Part shown: positions 26,579-35,867 of the stretch, piece by piece
How positions within the stretch are numbered: position 1 is the first letter of the stretch
How the letters are laid out: each line of letters opens with the position of its first letter
Translations under genes and position numbers: made by a program
Notes under the pieces: generated by a model
The model's database searches: none
What the model was told of the DNA's origin: nothing
The model's input: only the letters and a program-made list of their open reading frames with translations
Origin: Variovorax sp. Root411
GTDB lineage: Bacteria; Pseudomonadota; Gammaproteobacteria; Burkholderiales; Burkholderiaceae_C
DNA length: 64,000 nucleotides
Reading direction: 5' to 3'
Assembly: GCF_001425205.1 (NCBI RefSeq)
Contig: NZ_LMDW01000015.1
Location: 1 to 64,000 of the forward strand

Positions 26579-26607
26579 GCGCGCATCGTAGAACGGCGCT
26601 GCATCCG

Positions 26608-26631
26608 ACACTTCGTTCGTGGGCGAAGTGT
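26608..26631. promoter_or_regulatory. Candidate operator in the regulator/P450 divergent gap
   Basis: ACACTTCG (26,608-26,615) and CGAAGTGT (26,624-26,631) are exact inverted copies with an 8-base spacer. The site is centred 42 bp from the P450 start and 41 bp from the regulator start. Binding by the adjacent ArsR-type protein is an inference. Confidence 0.68.
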
Positions 26632-26660
26632 GATGGCGGCTTCGATCGCACACTGCGGCC

Positions 26661-27845
26661 ATGAACGAAAACAACCGCCCCGTCGATATCGACATGCCCG
26701 CCGATCCGGTCTCGGCCGCCACGCATGCCGATCCGTATCCCTGCTACGCCGCCCTGCGCGACGGCCCGCCGCTCGCGTGGAACGAGAAGCTGCGCCTCTG
26801 GGTCGCGAGCCGCGCGGATGTCGTCGAGCAGGTGCTGCTCGCGCATGGCGCGCTGCGCGTGCGGCCAGCCGCCGAGCCGGTGCCGCGTGCCATCGTGGGC
26901 AGCCCGGCCGGCGAAGTGTTCGGACATCTGGTGCGCATGAACGACGGCGTGGCGCACCAGGCGCACCGGCCTGCGCTGCAACGAGCGCTGGCCGGTCTCG
27001 ACCTGAACGCCGTGCATGTGGCCGCCTTGCGGGTGGCACAGCGCGTGCCCGGGCAGCAGCCGCTGTCCGACACGCTGTTCTCGATGCCCGTGCAGGCCGT
27101 CGCGCACCTGCTGGGTTTTGCCGACGATGCACTGGCGCAGGTGGACCGGTGGATGCGCGACTTCGTGGCCTGCCTGTCGCCGCTGTCCACGCCCGAGCAG
27201 TTGGAGCGTGCTAGCGCCGCAGCGGGCGAATTGATGGCGCGCTTTGAAATGCTGGCAGCGGTCGCACCGCCGCGGCACGGCACGCTGCTCGCGGCCGTGC
27301 TCGCCGAGAGCGCGGGCGATGCGCGCGTGTCGCGCTCGCTGCTTGCGAACCTCGCCGGCCTGCTAACGCAGACCTGCGACGCCACGGCGGGCCTGGTCGG
27401 CAACAGCCTGATCGCGCTGATGCGCGAGCCTTCGCTGCTGCGCCCGCTGTCCGGCACGCGCAACGGCCTGCAGGCCATCGTCGAGGAGACCGCGCGCCAC
27501 GACCCGTCGGTGCACAACACGCGGCGCTTTGCCGCCGAAGCCGTCACCATCGCCGGCACCCCGCTGGCAGCCGGCGATGCGGTGCTGGTGCTGCTGGCCT
27601 CGGCCAACCGCGACCCGGCGCTTAACCCCGACCCCGATCGCTTCATGCCCGTGCGCGCCCGCCGCCGCATGCTCGGCTTCGGCCACGGCATGCACGCGTG
27701 TCCGGGGCAGGCGCTGGCCTGCACGCTGGCGGCAGCCAGCCTCGAAGCCTTGTTGCCGCGCCATGCAGCCGACTTCGACGCGCAGCGCCTGCGCGGCTGG
27801 AGCTACCGGCCGTCGGTCAACGGGCGCATCCCCGTGTTCCACTGA
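26661..27845 (+). CDS. Cytochrome P450
   Basis: 394 aa soluble bacterial P450. The heme-thiolate loop FGHGMHACPGQALA gives Cys347 as the iron ligand; the K-helix ExxR is in EETARHDPS. The I-helix segment LTQTCDATAGLVGNSLIAL lacks the usual A/G-G-x-D/E-T-T pattern in clear form, so oxygen activation may differ from the textbook case. No ferredoxin or reductase gene is adjacent; redox partners must come from elsewhere. It is divergent from an ArsR-type regulator and its last 43 bp overlap the convergent PNPOx-like gene. Substrate unknown. Confidence 0.9.
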   Translation: MNENNRPVDIDMPADPVSAATHADPYPCYAALRDGPPLAWNEKLRLWVASRADVVEQVLLAHGALRVRPAAEPVPRAIVGSPAGEVFGHLVRMNDGVAHQAHRPALQRALAGLDLNAVHVAALRVAQRVPGQQPLSDTLFSMPVQAVAHLLGFADDALAQVDRWMRDFVACLSPLSTPEQLERASAAAGELMARFEMLAAVAPPRHGTLLAAVLAESAGDARVSRSLLANLAGLLTQTCDATAGLVGNSLIALMREPSLLRPLSGTRNGLQAIVEETARHDPSVHNTRRFAAEAVTIAGTPLAAGDAVLVLLASANRDPALNPDPDRFMPVRARRRMLGFGHGMHACPGQALACTLAAASLEALLPRHAADFDAQRLRGWSYRPSVNGRIPVFH

Positions 27846-28795
27846 CCCGTGCCCGCCAGGTGGGGCGACAGTTGCGCATCGCCCCAGCGCAGCGGCAACG
27901 CCGCCGGGCGCCGCAGGGCGTGCGTGACCCGAAAGCGCATCAGCCGCTCCGCACCTTCGAACGCGGCCACCTCGGGCCCTTCCGACACGATCTCTGCCGT
28001 GGCTGCCACGTGCAGCAGGTCGCCGCTGTCGAAGTCGACGAACAACAGCCCCGCGCGCGGATGCGCCGCCAGGTTGCCGAGCGTGTTGAAGAAGCGGTTG
28101 CCGTTGAAGTCCGGCACGGTGAGCACGCTGTCGCCGTCGATGCGCACGAAGCCCGGACGGCCACCGCGGTGCGACACGTCGACGCCGTGCGAACTTGCAT
28201 CGGCCTCGTCGCCCGCCGCCACCTCGTTCGGATAGGCGGTGGCAATGAACAGCGTATCGGCGCTGCCGATCAGGCGATGCGCCGCCAGATCGAGCTTGTC
28301 GAGCCACTGCCCCTGCGGCGCCGCATTGCCGCGCGGCGATGCGAACACCGGCTCGCGCGCCTGAATGTAGCGCGGGCAGTTGCCGAAGCTCTGCTGCACC
28401 GCGACCATGAAGCCCGCGCCATCGAGCGCCTCGACAGTGCCGTTCAGGCGGTTGCGCCGCCGCGTGTGCGGCTGGATGCCGAGCAGGCCCAGCGTGGCGC
28501 CCTGCTTCAGCTGCCCGGCGAGCGGATCGCCCGCCGCCGGCAGCGCATCGACGCGCAGGTGAGTGGCATCGGGCGAATGCACAAAACCGGCGGGCGCCGC
28601 GAGCACGCTGGCCCACGGCTGCAGTTCCGCGTCGAGACTGCCGACCACGAGGAACGGCAGCAGCCCGAAGAATTCGCGGTGCTGATCGGGCATGTGGTCG
28701 CGAATGACGCGCGGGCCCGCGGCCTCCATCTGCTCGCGCGAGCCTGCCAGGGCCTGCATCGCGCGCTCGCCCGCATGGAACGGCGCGGCGATCAT
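27803..28795 (-). CDS. Pyridoxamine 5'-phosphate oxidase-fold flavin-binding protein
   Basis: 330 aa. The FMN-binding split-barrel fold is suggested by EFFGLLPFLVVGSLDAELQPWAS at the start, LGLLGIQPHTRRRNRLNG in the middle and a second barrel (RPGFVRIDGDSVLTVPDFNGNRFFNTLGNL) near residue 225. A motif FGNCPRYIQ, common in this family, is present. True PdxH enzymes are about 210 aa, so this is a two-domain relative and unlikely to make pyridoxal phosphate. It overlaps the P450 gene by 43 bp tail-to-tail and its start overlaps the GST stop in ATGA, so it is translated with the GST. Confidence 0.8.
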   Translation of the reverse strand: MIAAPFHAGERAMQALAGSREQMEAAGPRVIRDHMPDQHREFFGLLPFLVVGSLDAELQPWASVLAAPAGFVHSPDATHLRVDALPAAGDPLAGQLKQGATLGLLGIQPHTRRRNRLNGTVEALDGAGFMVAVQQSFGNCPRYIQAREPVFASPRGNAAPQGQWLDKLDLAAHRLIGSADTLFIATAYPNEVAAGDEADASSHGVDVSHRGGRPGFVRIDGDSVLTVPDFNGNRFFNTLGNLAAHPRAGLLFVDFDSGDLLHVAATAEIVSEGPEVAAFEGAERLMRFRVTHALRRPAALPLRWGDAQLSPHLAGTGQWNTGMRPLTDGR

Positions 28796-29442
28796 GCAAC
28801 CGCCCCGAGCCCGATGGGCGTGCGCACCATCGGCACGAAACCCGGCAAAGCTTCCACCCGTTCGAGCCAGCCGCGCACGTTCGGATAGGCGTCGAGCGAC
28901 ACGCTGCCTTCGGGCGCATGCGCCACGTAGGCGTAGTTCGCGATATCGGCGAGCGTCGCATCGGGGCCGGCGAGGAAGGGTTGCTGCTGCAAATGAATTT
29001 CCATCACCGAGAGCAGCGTATGCGAACGCGCGACGGTCTCCGCCGGGTCGGTGTCACGGCCGAACAGCGCAATGACCCGCGCCGCCGCCGGGCCGTAGGC
29101 CAGCGGGCCGGCCGCCACCGAGAACCAGCGCTGCACGCGCGCCGCACCGACGGGGTCGCGCGGCATCCAGCGCGCGGGGTCCGGCGCATAGCGTTCGTTG
29201 AGGTAGACGAGGATGGCGTTGGAATCGGCCAGCGCGAGTTCGCCGTCCTCGATCACCGGCACCTGGCCGAAAGGGTTGCGCGCCAGGAATTCGGGCGCGC
29301 GGTTCTCGCGCTTGCGCATGTCGAGCTCGATGTTCTCGAATGGAAGGCCGAGCATCGCGAGGAACAGGCGCACGCGGTGCACGTGGCCCGAGATGGCGGA
29401 ACCGTAGAGCTTGATGGGCTGGGCGGGGCGGACGGCGGTCAT
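28792..29442 (-). CDS. Glutathione S-transferase family protein
   Basis: 216 aa with the canonical two domains: a thioredoxin-like N-terminus (KLYGSAISGHVHRVRLFLAML, NPFGQVPVIEDGELALADSN) and a helical C-terminus (FLAGPDATLADIANYAYVAH with the conserved Asp cap). The Ser after GSAI is the likely thiol-activating residue. It conjugates or reduces electrophiles with glutathione. The ATG at 29,442 is chosen over one further upstream because it aligns with the usual start. It is cotranscribed with the PNPOx-like gene (4-bp overlap) and divergent from a LysR regulator, which probably controls the pair. Confidence 0.9.
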   Translation of the reverse strand: MTAVRPAQPIKLYGSAISGHVHRVRLFLAMLGLPFENIELDMRKRENRAPEFLARNPFGQVPVIEDGELALADSNAILVYLNERYAPDPARWMPRDPVGAARVQRWFSVAAGPLAYGPAAARVIALFGRDTDPAETVARSHTLLSVMEIHLQQQPFLAGPDATLADIANYAYVAHAPEGSVSLDAYPNVRGWLERVEALPGFVPMVRTPIGLGAVA

Positions 29443-29558
29443 GGGGGGACTCCTTGTTTGAGGATGGCGGGGCGTTGCCTGGATTGTTCTCTCTTGCATC
29501 AGACGAATGAATAGCCAATTCGGTATTTGACTGCTGCGTTTTCCGGTTTAATCGCGCC

Positions 29559-30449
29559 ATGGATCGTTTCAAGGCCATGCAGACCTTCGTTCAGATTGCC
29601 GACCAGGGCAGCCTGACCCGCGCCGCCGAGGCGCTCGGCAGCTCACTGCCCGCGGTGGTGCGTTCGCTCGCCGCGCTGGAGGCTCACCTGGGCGTGCGCC
29701 TGTTCCACCGCACCACGCGCCGGCTGTCGCTCACCGAGGAGGGCCGCCACTACCTGTCGAGTACACGCGAAGTGCTGCTCGCGGCCGACGCCGCCGACCT
29801 CGCGCTGAAGGCCGAGGCGCGCGAGCCGGCTGGCCAGCTCACCATCACCGCGCCGGTGCTCTTCGGCCACATGTACGTGGCGCCCGCCATCGTGCGCTTC
29901 ATGCAGCGCCACGAAAAGGTGCGCTGCAGCGTGCGCCTGTATGACCGCACCGTGAACCTGCTCGAGGAGGGTATCGACGTGGGCATCCGCATCAGCCCGC
30001 TGGAAGACTCGTCGCTGGTAGCGCAGACGCTCGGCACCATCCGCCGCGTGGTGGCCGCGAGCCCCGAGTACCTCGCGCAGCACGGCACGCCGCGGCATCC
30101 GCGCGACCTGAACGGTGCGCCCTGCGTGCGCGGCCGCGTCGACGCGCCGGCGCAGTGGCTGTTTCGCGACGGCGGCAAGACGATCAGCGTGACGCCGAAC
30201 AATCGCCTGGAGTTCAACCACCTGGCACCGGCGATCGAGTCGTGCGCGGCGGGCATGGGCTTCGGCACCTTCTTCTCGTACCAGGTGATGCCGCATGTGG
30301 CGCAGGGCCGGCTGAAGCTGGTGCTCGAAGACTTCGAGCCGCCGCCGCGGCCGGTGAGCGTGATCTATCCGAACGCGCGGCTGCTGCCCACGCGCACGCG
30401 GGCATTCATCGAGTGGATGAAGATGGAGTTCAGCGGCCTCAGGCTCTGA
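29559..30449 (+). CDS. LysR-family transcriptional regulator
   Basis: 296 aa. N-terminal winged helix (MDRFKAMQTFVQIADQGSLTRAAEALGSSLPAVVRSLAALE), with the two-helix turn at about residues 18-37, and a periplasmic-binding-type effector domain from about 90 (GQLTITAPVLFGHMYVAPAIV). It belongs to the large subgroup that begins MD-F and regulates glutathione transferases, quinone oxidoreductases and the like. The divergent gst gene starts 116 bp away and is its probable target. Effector unknown. Confidence 0.9.
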   Translation: MDRFKAMQTFVQIADQGSLTRAAEALGSSLPAVVRSLAALEAHLGVRLFHRTTRRLSLTEEGRHYLSSTREVLLAADAADLALKAEAREPAGQLTITAPVLFGHMYVAPAIVRFMQRHEKVRCSVRLYDRTVNLLEEGIDVGIRISPLEDSSLVAQTLGTIRRVVAASPEYLAQHGTPRHPRDLNGAPCVRGRVDAPAQWLFRDGGKTISVTPNNRLEFNHLAPAIESCAAGMGFGTFFSYQVMPHVAQGRLKLVLEDFEPPPRPVSVIYPNARLLPTRTRAFIEWMKMEFSGLRL

Positions 30450-30461
30450 GCCCGGGCGGTG

Positions 30462-31043
30462 TCAAGCGGCACGCCCCAGCCAGCCGTCGTCGAGCGACTC
30501 GCGGCTGTCGTGCAGGCAGAGCTCGCTGTCCTGCTTCAGCAGCGGCCAGCTTTCGCGTTCCAGCTGGCTTGCCAGTGCCGTCACCCGGGCCTTGAACCCG
30601 GCCAGCGGCTCGCGGCTGCGCAGCGTCACGAAGCGCATGCCGGTCTCGCCCATGAGGCTGTTGCGCGACAGCCGCGCGCCATGCGTCTCGCACAGATGCT
30701 GCAGCGCGGATGCGTCGTGCAGCTGCAGCTTGCCGCGCCACTCGAAATACTGGTCGGGCTGGCTCAGGCGCTCCCAGCCCTGGACCGGCGCCTCGATCTT
30801 CACGCGCCGCACCGCCATGCCCGCGCGCGCAAGCCACTGCCCCAGGGCCATGGCCTCGGCCTTCGCTTCTTCGAGCGTGCCGCGAAGCCAGCCGGTGGCG
30901 ATGGGCTGCTGCTTCTGCTCCCCGCGGGCGAGGTCGATCAGCATCGGCTTGAGCCCGACCTGCTCGCACACCACGACGAAGGCCGCCATTTGCGCTTCTT
31001 GCAATGCGCCGCACGTCAGGTGCAGCTTCAGCATGCGCTTCAT
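30462..31043 (-). CDS. Conserved hypothetical protein (third gene of an unknown operon)
   Basis: 193 aa, not recognised. It begins MKRMLKLHLTCGALQEAQ and has no signal peptide or membrane segment. Features include a Gln/Glu-rich helix region (ATGWLRGTLEEAKAEAMALGQ), a beta-looking segment VRRVKIEAPVQGWERL and a Ser-rich end. Its start codon overlaps the stop of the upstream secreted protein gene by 4 bp, and it is the last gene of three. It is convergent with the LysR gene (12-bp gap). Confidence 0.7.
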   Translation of the reverse strand: MKRMLKLHLTCGALQEAQMAAFVVVCEQVGLKPMLIDLARGEQKQQPIATGWLRGTLEEAKAEAMALGQWLARAGMAVRRVKIEAPVQGWERLSQPDQYFEWRGKLQLHDASALQHLCETHGARLSRNSLMGETGMRFVTLRSREPLAGFKARVTALASQLERESWPLLKQDSELCLHDSRESLDDGWLGRAA

Positions 31044-31720
31044 GGCACGGCCACCGGCTCGGGCAGCGGCCGGCCGTCGCAGAGCGCGGCGGCGTCGCTC
31101 GCCATGCCGCGCACCGCCTCTTCGAGGCCGAGGTTCAGCACCGACATGAACTCGCCGTTGGCGCTGGTCCAGTTGGTGCGCGTGCCCATGCCGTGGTACT
31201 GGCGCGCGACGGTCTCGCCGCCGGGCAGGCGGTAGCTCACCTTGAGCACGACGTGCGAAACCAGGTTCAGGCCCGCGGACCACGCATGGGCGAGGCGCAG
31301 CGCGACGTCGGCCGCGACCTGCCTGGCACCACCGCCGCTTGCGGGCGGCGCACCCGGCACCGCCTGGAATCCGTAGCGGCCCAGCGACTGCAGCGCGCCG
31401 CGCGTCCATGCCGTGGCGTCGCCGCTGCGCAGCGACTGCACGGACCGGGGCGTGGCGTGCACCGTCGGCATCATCACCGTGAGGTTGCCGGCGTTGGCCT
31501 TGTTGCTGCGCGCGTCCTCGATCGCGGGCAGGTACAGCGTGCAGTTGCGCGCGAGCCGCAGCGACGCGGCCGGCACGCCGTTGGGCCGCTCGGCCGGCTC
31601 AAGCGCCGGCTCGAAGACCATGGAGAGCGGCTCGCTCTCGGTGAGGGCGTGCGAGAGGGTGGGCAGGGCGCAGAGCGCGGCGAATGCAGCAGCGGCGAGT
31701 TGTTCGTGGCACAGCCTCAT
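31040..31720 (-). CDS. Secreted protein of unknown function (second gene of the unknown operon)
   Basis: 226 aa with an N-terminal signal peptide ([27 protein letters not shown]). Two Cys residues (RNCTLYLP and ALCDGRPL) could form a disulfide in the periplasm. The segment SRLPGGETVARQYHG-like (YRLPGGETVARQYHGMGT) followed by NWTSANGEFMSVLNLGLEEAV hints at a lipoprotein or secretin-accessory-like beta domain, but no family is claimed. Overlaps both neighbours by ATGA, so its translation is coupled to the lipoprotein gene in front and the cytosolic protein gene behind. Confidence 0.7.
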   Translation of the reverse strand: MRLCHEQLAAAAFAALCALPTLSHALTESEPLSMVFEPALEPAERPNGVPAASLRLARNCTLYLPAIEDARSNKANAGNLTVMMPTVHATPRSVQSLRSGDATAWTRGALQSLGRYGFQAVPGAPPASGGGARQVAADVALRLAHAWSAGLNLVSHVVLKVSYRLPGGETVARQYHGMGTRTNWTSANGEFMSVLNLGLEEAVRGMASDAAALCDGRPLPEPVAVP

Positions 31721-32559
31721 GGTGCGGCGCTCCTGACCGAATACATGGCGCCGCCCTGGTCGCGGAAGAGCACGCGCCCCGGCTGCTCGTCGAAGCCCTG
31801 GCCGGCCAGCGTCACCCATGAGCCGTTGACGTTGAAGCGCGCGGTCTTCACGCCGCCGGAGCGGGCGCCGGCAATGTCCAGCGCCACCGCATGCAGGGTC
31901 TGCGCCATCGACTCGCGCATCACGCCGCGCAGCAGCTGTCCGTCGTTCGCCGTGAGCCGGCGCAGCACGGCGGCGCGCGCCGTGCCGCCGATGGGCGTCT
32001 GGAAGATGGCCGCGGCGCGGTAGCTGGGCTCGCTGCGGCCGTCCTGCCACAGCAGGGCCGAGGTTCGCGTGGTGAAGGCGCCCAGGCCGGGCTCCAGCGC
32101 GTACTGCAGCAGAAGCACCATGTAGGCGGGACCGGTCTTCGTGGCGGCGATGCGAGCCTCCTGCTCGGCCTTGGGCGGCATGGCCGCGAGCACCTGCGAC
32201 GAGCGGATCTTCAGCGGAAACGAACCCGGCTCGGCCAGCATCGTTCCGAGCGCCTTGCCGGCCTCCACGCGGTAGTCGTAGTCGAGCAGCGGGCCGACGA
32301 TGGCCTGCACCTCGGCGCTCATGTCCTTCTGGCGGGATTGCTGCACCGACGAATCGATCAGCGCGCCGATCAGCCCGCCGCCCGTGGCCGCGCTCACGCC
32401 GGGGGCCTGCGCGGAGAACATGAAGCTCTCCTGCGCAACGACGACGCGCACGTCGACTTCCTGGACCTTGTGGCGGTCCGCGGCCGCCAGCGGCCGATGA
32501 AAAGGTGCGCAGGCGCTGAACAGCATCAGCATCGGCAACACCAGCCAGAAACGCAGCAT
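31717..32559 (-). CDS. Putative lipoprotein of unknown function (first gene of the unknown operon)
   Basis: 280 aa from the ATG at 32,559. [19 protein letters not shown] is a lipoprotein signal with lipobox FSAC, so Cys17 is the likely lipidation site. The mature part includes [20 protein letters not shown], a Gly-rich segment, and [32 protein letters not shown] longer start 54 bases upstream would destroy the lipobox spacing. It heads a three-gene operon with two 4-bp overlaps; all three look like parts of one envelope function. The 193-bp gap to the NodI-type gene contains both divergent promoters. Confidence 0.75.
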   Translation of the reverse strand: MLRFWLVLPMLMLFSACAPFHRPLAAADRHKVQEVDVRVVVAQESFMFSAQAPGVSAATGGGLIGALIDSSVQQSRQKDMSAEVQAIVGPLLDYDYRVEAGKALGTMLAEPGSFPLKIRSSQVLAAMPPKAEQEARIAATKTGPAYMVLLLQYALEPGLGAFTTRTSALLWQDGRSEPSYRAAAIFQTPIGGTARAAVLRRLTANDGQLLRGVMRESMAQTLHAVALDIAGARSGGVKTARFNVNGSWVTLAGQGFDEQPGRVLFRDQGGAMYSVRSAAP

Positions 32560-32752
32560 CTTTGGGCCTCCCCCCCGCACAAACGCCATTCTTGCCGTCG
32601 ATTGTGCCGCCACCGGCGCGCGGTCCGACCCGGGTTATCGAGGGTCCGCCGGAGGCCCCCGCCATGTACATGTAGTGGCCCCGAACACGGGCGGGTTGTC
32701 CATCGATCGAAGCGATGGGGCGGCCGCGGCACGGCTGCGTCAGAATGGCCGC

Positions 32753-33700
<948 letters not shown>

Positions 33701-33712
33701 GAATGCGGCACA

Positions 33713-33809
33713 CCCCCAGGCTTGCCCACTTCGTGTGGCCTCCTACCCCCTCGCCGGGGGCAATACCAGCGGCCCGGCAAAGCCGGTTCCGCGGTATTCC
33801 TGAAATGGA
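33713..33809 (+). repeat. Structured intergenic repeat, family C (copy C2)
   Basis: Starts 12 bp after the ATPase stop. Hairpin: AATACC (33,762-33,767) with GGTATT (33,793-33,798), GCGG (33,769-33,772) with CCGC (33,789-33,792), CCGGC (33,774-33,778) with GCCGG (33,782-33,786), loop AAA. Relative to C1, a C-G pair has become T-A and a T-A pair has become C-G. An upstream CCCC/GGGG hairpin is also kept. Confidence 0.88.
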
Positions 33810-33818
33810 GAGGAAATC

Positions 33819-34646
33819 ATGAACAACACTACGACCGCTGCGCCGCCGCCTGCGCCTTCGGTGTGGCGCGCGCCCGAACTCTCGCTGCGCTGGTGGCCCG
33901 TGTTCCTGCGCAACCTGCTGGTGTGGCGCAAACTCGCCATTCCGAGCCTGATCGGCAACATCGCCGAGCCGCTGATCTGGCTCGTGGCCTTCGGCTACGG
34001 CATGGGCGCGCTGGTGGGGCAGGTGTCGGTCGACGGCGTGAAGGTGCCGTACATCCTGTTCCTGGCGAGCGGCTCGATCTGCATGAGCGCGATGAACGCG
34101 GCGAGCTTCGAGGCCCTGTACTCGGCGTTCTCGCGCATGCATGTGCAGAAGACCTGGGACGGCATCATGAACGCGCCGGTCGGTCTCGACGACATCGTGC
34201 TGGCGGAGATGCTGTGGGCGGCATTCAAGTCGATCTTCACGGTCACGGCGATCCTGTTCGTGATGCTCGGGCTGGGCATCAGCCACAGCCCGAAGCTCGT
34301 CGTCGCGTGGATGGTGCTGGTCGGCGCCGGCATCACCTTCTCGTCGATCGCGCTGATCTTCAATGCGCTGGCGAAGGGCTACGACTTCTTCACGTACTAC
34401 TTCACGTTGTTCATGACGCCGATGATGTTCCTGAGCGGCGTGTTCTTTCCGCTGGAGCAGCTGCCTTCCGCCGTGAGGGCCGTGGCGGCGTGGCTGCCAT
34501 TGACCAATGCGGTGGCGCTGGTACGGCCCCTCTTCATGGACCAGTGGCCGACCGGCTGGTGGGTACACGCGGCGGTGCTGGCCGTCTATGCGGTGGTGGC
34601 GTTCTGGATTGCGCTGGCGTTGACGCGCAAGCGGTTCAGGGGCTGA
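33819..34646 (+). CDS. ABC-2 type permease, NodJ type
   Basis: 275 aa inner-membrane protein with about six hydrophobic segments (IPSLIGNIAEPLIWLVAFGYG, YILFLASGSICMSAMNAAS, SIFTVTAILFVMLGLGI, LVVAWMVLVGAGITFSSIAL, YFTLFMTPMMFLSGVFFPLE, VLAVYAVVAFWIALALT). FLSGVFFPLEQLP and LPLTNAVALVRPLF are NodJ-like signatures. AGAGGAAA lies just before the ATG, immediately after repeat C2. It forms the exporter with the preceding ATPase. The ohrR gene follows after 83 bp on the same strand. Confidence 0.9.
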   Translation: MNNTTTAAPPPAPSVWRAPELSLRWWPVFLRNLLVWRKLAIPSLIGNIAEPLIWLVAFGYGMGALVGQVSVDGVKVPYILFLASGSICMSAMNAASFEALYSAFSRMHVQKTWDGIMNAPVGLDDIVLAEMLWAAFKSIFTVTAILFVMLGLGISHSPKLVVAWMVLVGAGITFSSIALIFNALAKGYDFFTYYFTLFMTPMMFLSGVFFPLEQLPSAVRAVAAWLPLTNAVALVRPLFMDQWPTGWWVHAAVLAVYAVVAFWIALALTRKRFRG

Positions 34647-34700
34647 GCAGCCCTGTTGCAGCCAGGAACAGGTACCAACACTTCCGAATTACATTGCACA

Positions 34701-34711
34701 CAATTCAATTG
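34701..34711. promoter_or_regulatory. Candidate OhrR operator
   Basis: CAATTCAATTG, a perfect palindrome 18 bp before the ohrR ATG, in an AT-rich stretch that also has ACAATTC again at 34,719-34,725. OhrR sites in related bacteria are AT-rich inverted repeats around AATT, so autoregulation of ohrR is likely. Confidence 0.6.
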
Positions 34712-34729
34712 CTCGCTACAATTCGACCC

Positions 34730-35185
34730 ATGCGCTCCACCCCGGCCTCCACCGACGAAATGCTCAAGCTGGACAACCAGCTGTGTTTTGCCGTGTATTC
34801 CGCTTCGCTGGCCATGACCCGGCTCTACAAGCCGGTGCTGGAAAAGCTGCAGCTCACCTACCCCCAGTACCTCGTGATGCTCGCCCTGTGGGAGCAGGAC
34901 GGCCCCACGGTCTCCGCGCTCGGGGATCGCCTGTCTCTCGACTCCGGCACGCTCACGCCGCTGCTCAAACGCCTCGAGGCCAACGGCTACGTGGCCCGCG
35001 TGCGCGACGCGGCCGATGAGCGCCGCGTGCACATCACGCTGACATCCGCCGGCCGCAAGCTCAAGGGCCGCGCGGCCGGCGTGCCCGAGTGCCTGATGGC
35101 GGCGGCCCAGTGCTCGGTGCCCGAACTGGTTTCCCTCACCCAGCAGATCCAGACGCTGCGCGACCGCATCAAGAAGGCAGCCTGA
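34730..35185 (+). CDS. ohrR: MarR-family organic hydroperoxide sensor OhrR
   Basis: 151 aa winged-helix regulator. The peroxide-sensing Cys is in [13 protein letters not shown] (Cys19 from the ATG at 34,730), the typical OhrR N-terminus; Tyr residues of the sensing pocket ([28 protein letters not shown]) are present, and the DNA-binding wing is [14 protein letters not shown] further Cys pair ([11 protein letters not shown]) near the C-terminus fits the two-Cys type. Oxidation by organic hydroperoxides or HOCl releases DNA and induces ohr, which follows 94 bp downstream. Confidence 0.92.
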   Translation: MRSTPASTDEMLKLDNQLCFAVYSASLAMTRLYKPVLEKLQLTYPQYLVMLALWEQDGPTVSALGDRLSLDSGTLTPLLKRLEANGYVARVRDAADERRVHITLTSAGRKLKGRAAGVPECLMAAAQCSVPELVSLTQQIQTLRDRIKKAA

Positions 35186-35279
35186 CGCAGCGCAACATTT
35201 CTCCCCGCTTCGATCGGTCTTCGGAAACGGACGAAGCTTTCTCGCCACTCTCCTCCACTCCATCATCAAAGGAATCACC

Positions 35280-35705
35280 ATGACCACCAAGCTCGACAAA
35301 GTGCTCTACACCGCAGAAGCCCACACGGTCGGCGGCCGCGACGGCGCAGGCAAATCCAGCGACGGCGCCATCGACGTCAAGCTGAGCTCGCCCGGTTCCG
35401 GCAAGCCCGGCACCAACCCCGAGCAGCTGTTCGCGGTCGGCTACGCCGCCTGCTTCATCGGCGCGATGAAGGCCGTGGGCCCGAAGATCGGCGTGAAGGT
35501 GCCCGAGGACGTCGCCATCGACTCCAGCGTTTCGCTTGGCCCGACGAACGGCGGCGCCGCCTACGGCATCGCCGTGAAGCTCGCGATCACGCTGCCCGGC
35601 CTGGATGCAGACGCCAAGCAGAAGCTGGTTGACGCCGCTCACCAGGTGTGCCCGTATTCGAACGCCACGCGCGGCAACATCGACGTCGAATTGACGATCG
35701 CCTGA
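35280..35705 (+). CDS. ohr: Organic hydroperoxide resistance protein Ohr
   Basis: 141 aa thiol peroxidase of the Ohr/OsmC fold. The peroxidatic Cys is in FAVGYAACFIGAMK and the resolving Cys in HQVCPYSNATRGNIDVEL, about 64 residues later; the catalytic Arg is expected within the early loop. It reduces organic hydroperoxides, preferably of fatty acids, with a lipoylated protein as electron donor in known cases. It is the direct target of the OhrR gene in front. A strong terminator follows. Confidence 0.95.
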   Translation: MTTKLDKVLYTAEAHTVGGRDGAGKSSDGAIDVKLSSPGSGKPGTNPEQLFAVGYAACFIGAMKAVGPKIGVKVPEDVAIDSSVSLGPTNGGAAYGIAVKLAITLPGLDADAKQKLVDAAHQVCPYSNATRGNIDVELTIA

Positions 35706-35723
35706 CCGCTTGTTGCACACGCG

Positions 35724-35759
35724 AAAAAGCGACCTCGCCACGAGCCGGGTCGCTTTTTT
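35724..35759 (+). terminator. Intrinsic terminator of ohr
   Basis: AAAAAGCGACC (35,724-35,734), a 13-base loop, then GGTCGCTTTTTT (35,748-35,759). The stem continues into the T run, 18 bp beyond the stop codon. Confidence 0.93.
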
Positions 35760-35867
35760 CATGCCCGCCGATGTCTCACGGGTGACGCCGAAACGTGCCG
35801 CGCGGTAGCGCCTTTCATCGAGCTTGGCTAACGTCGGGAGCACCAACCAATTGCCGGAGCTTCGCCC

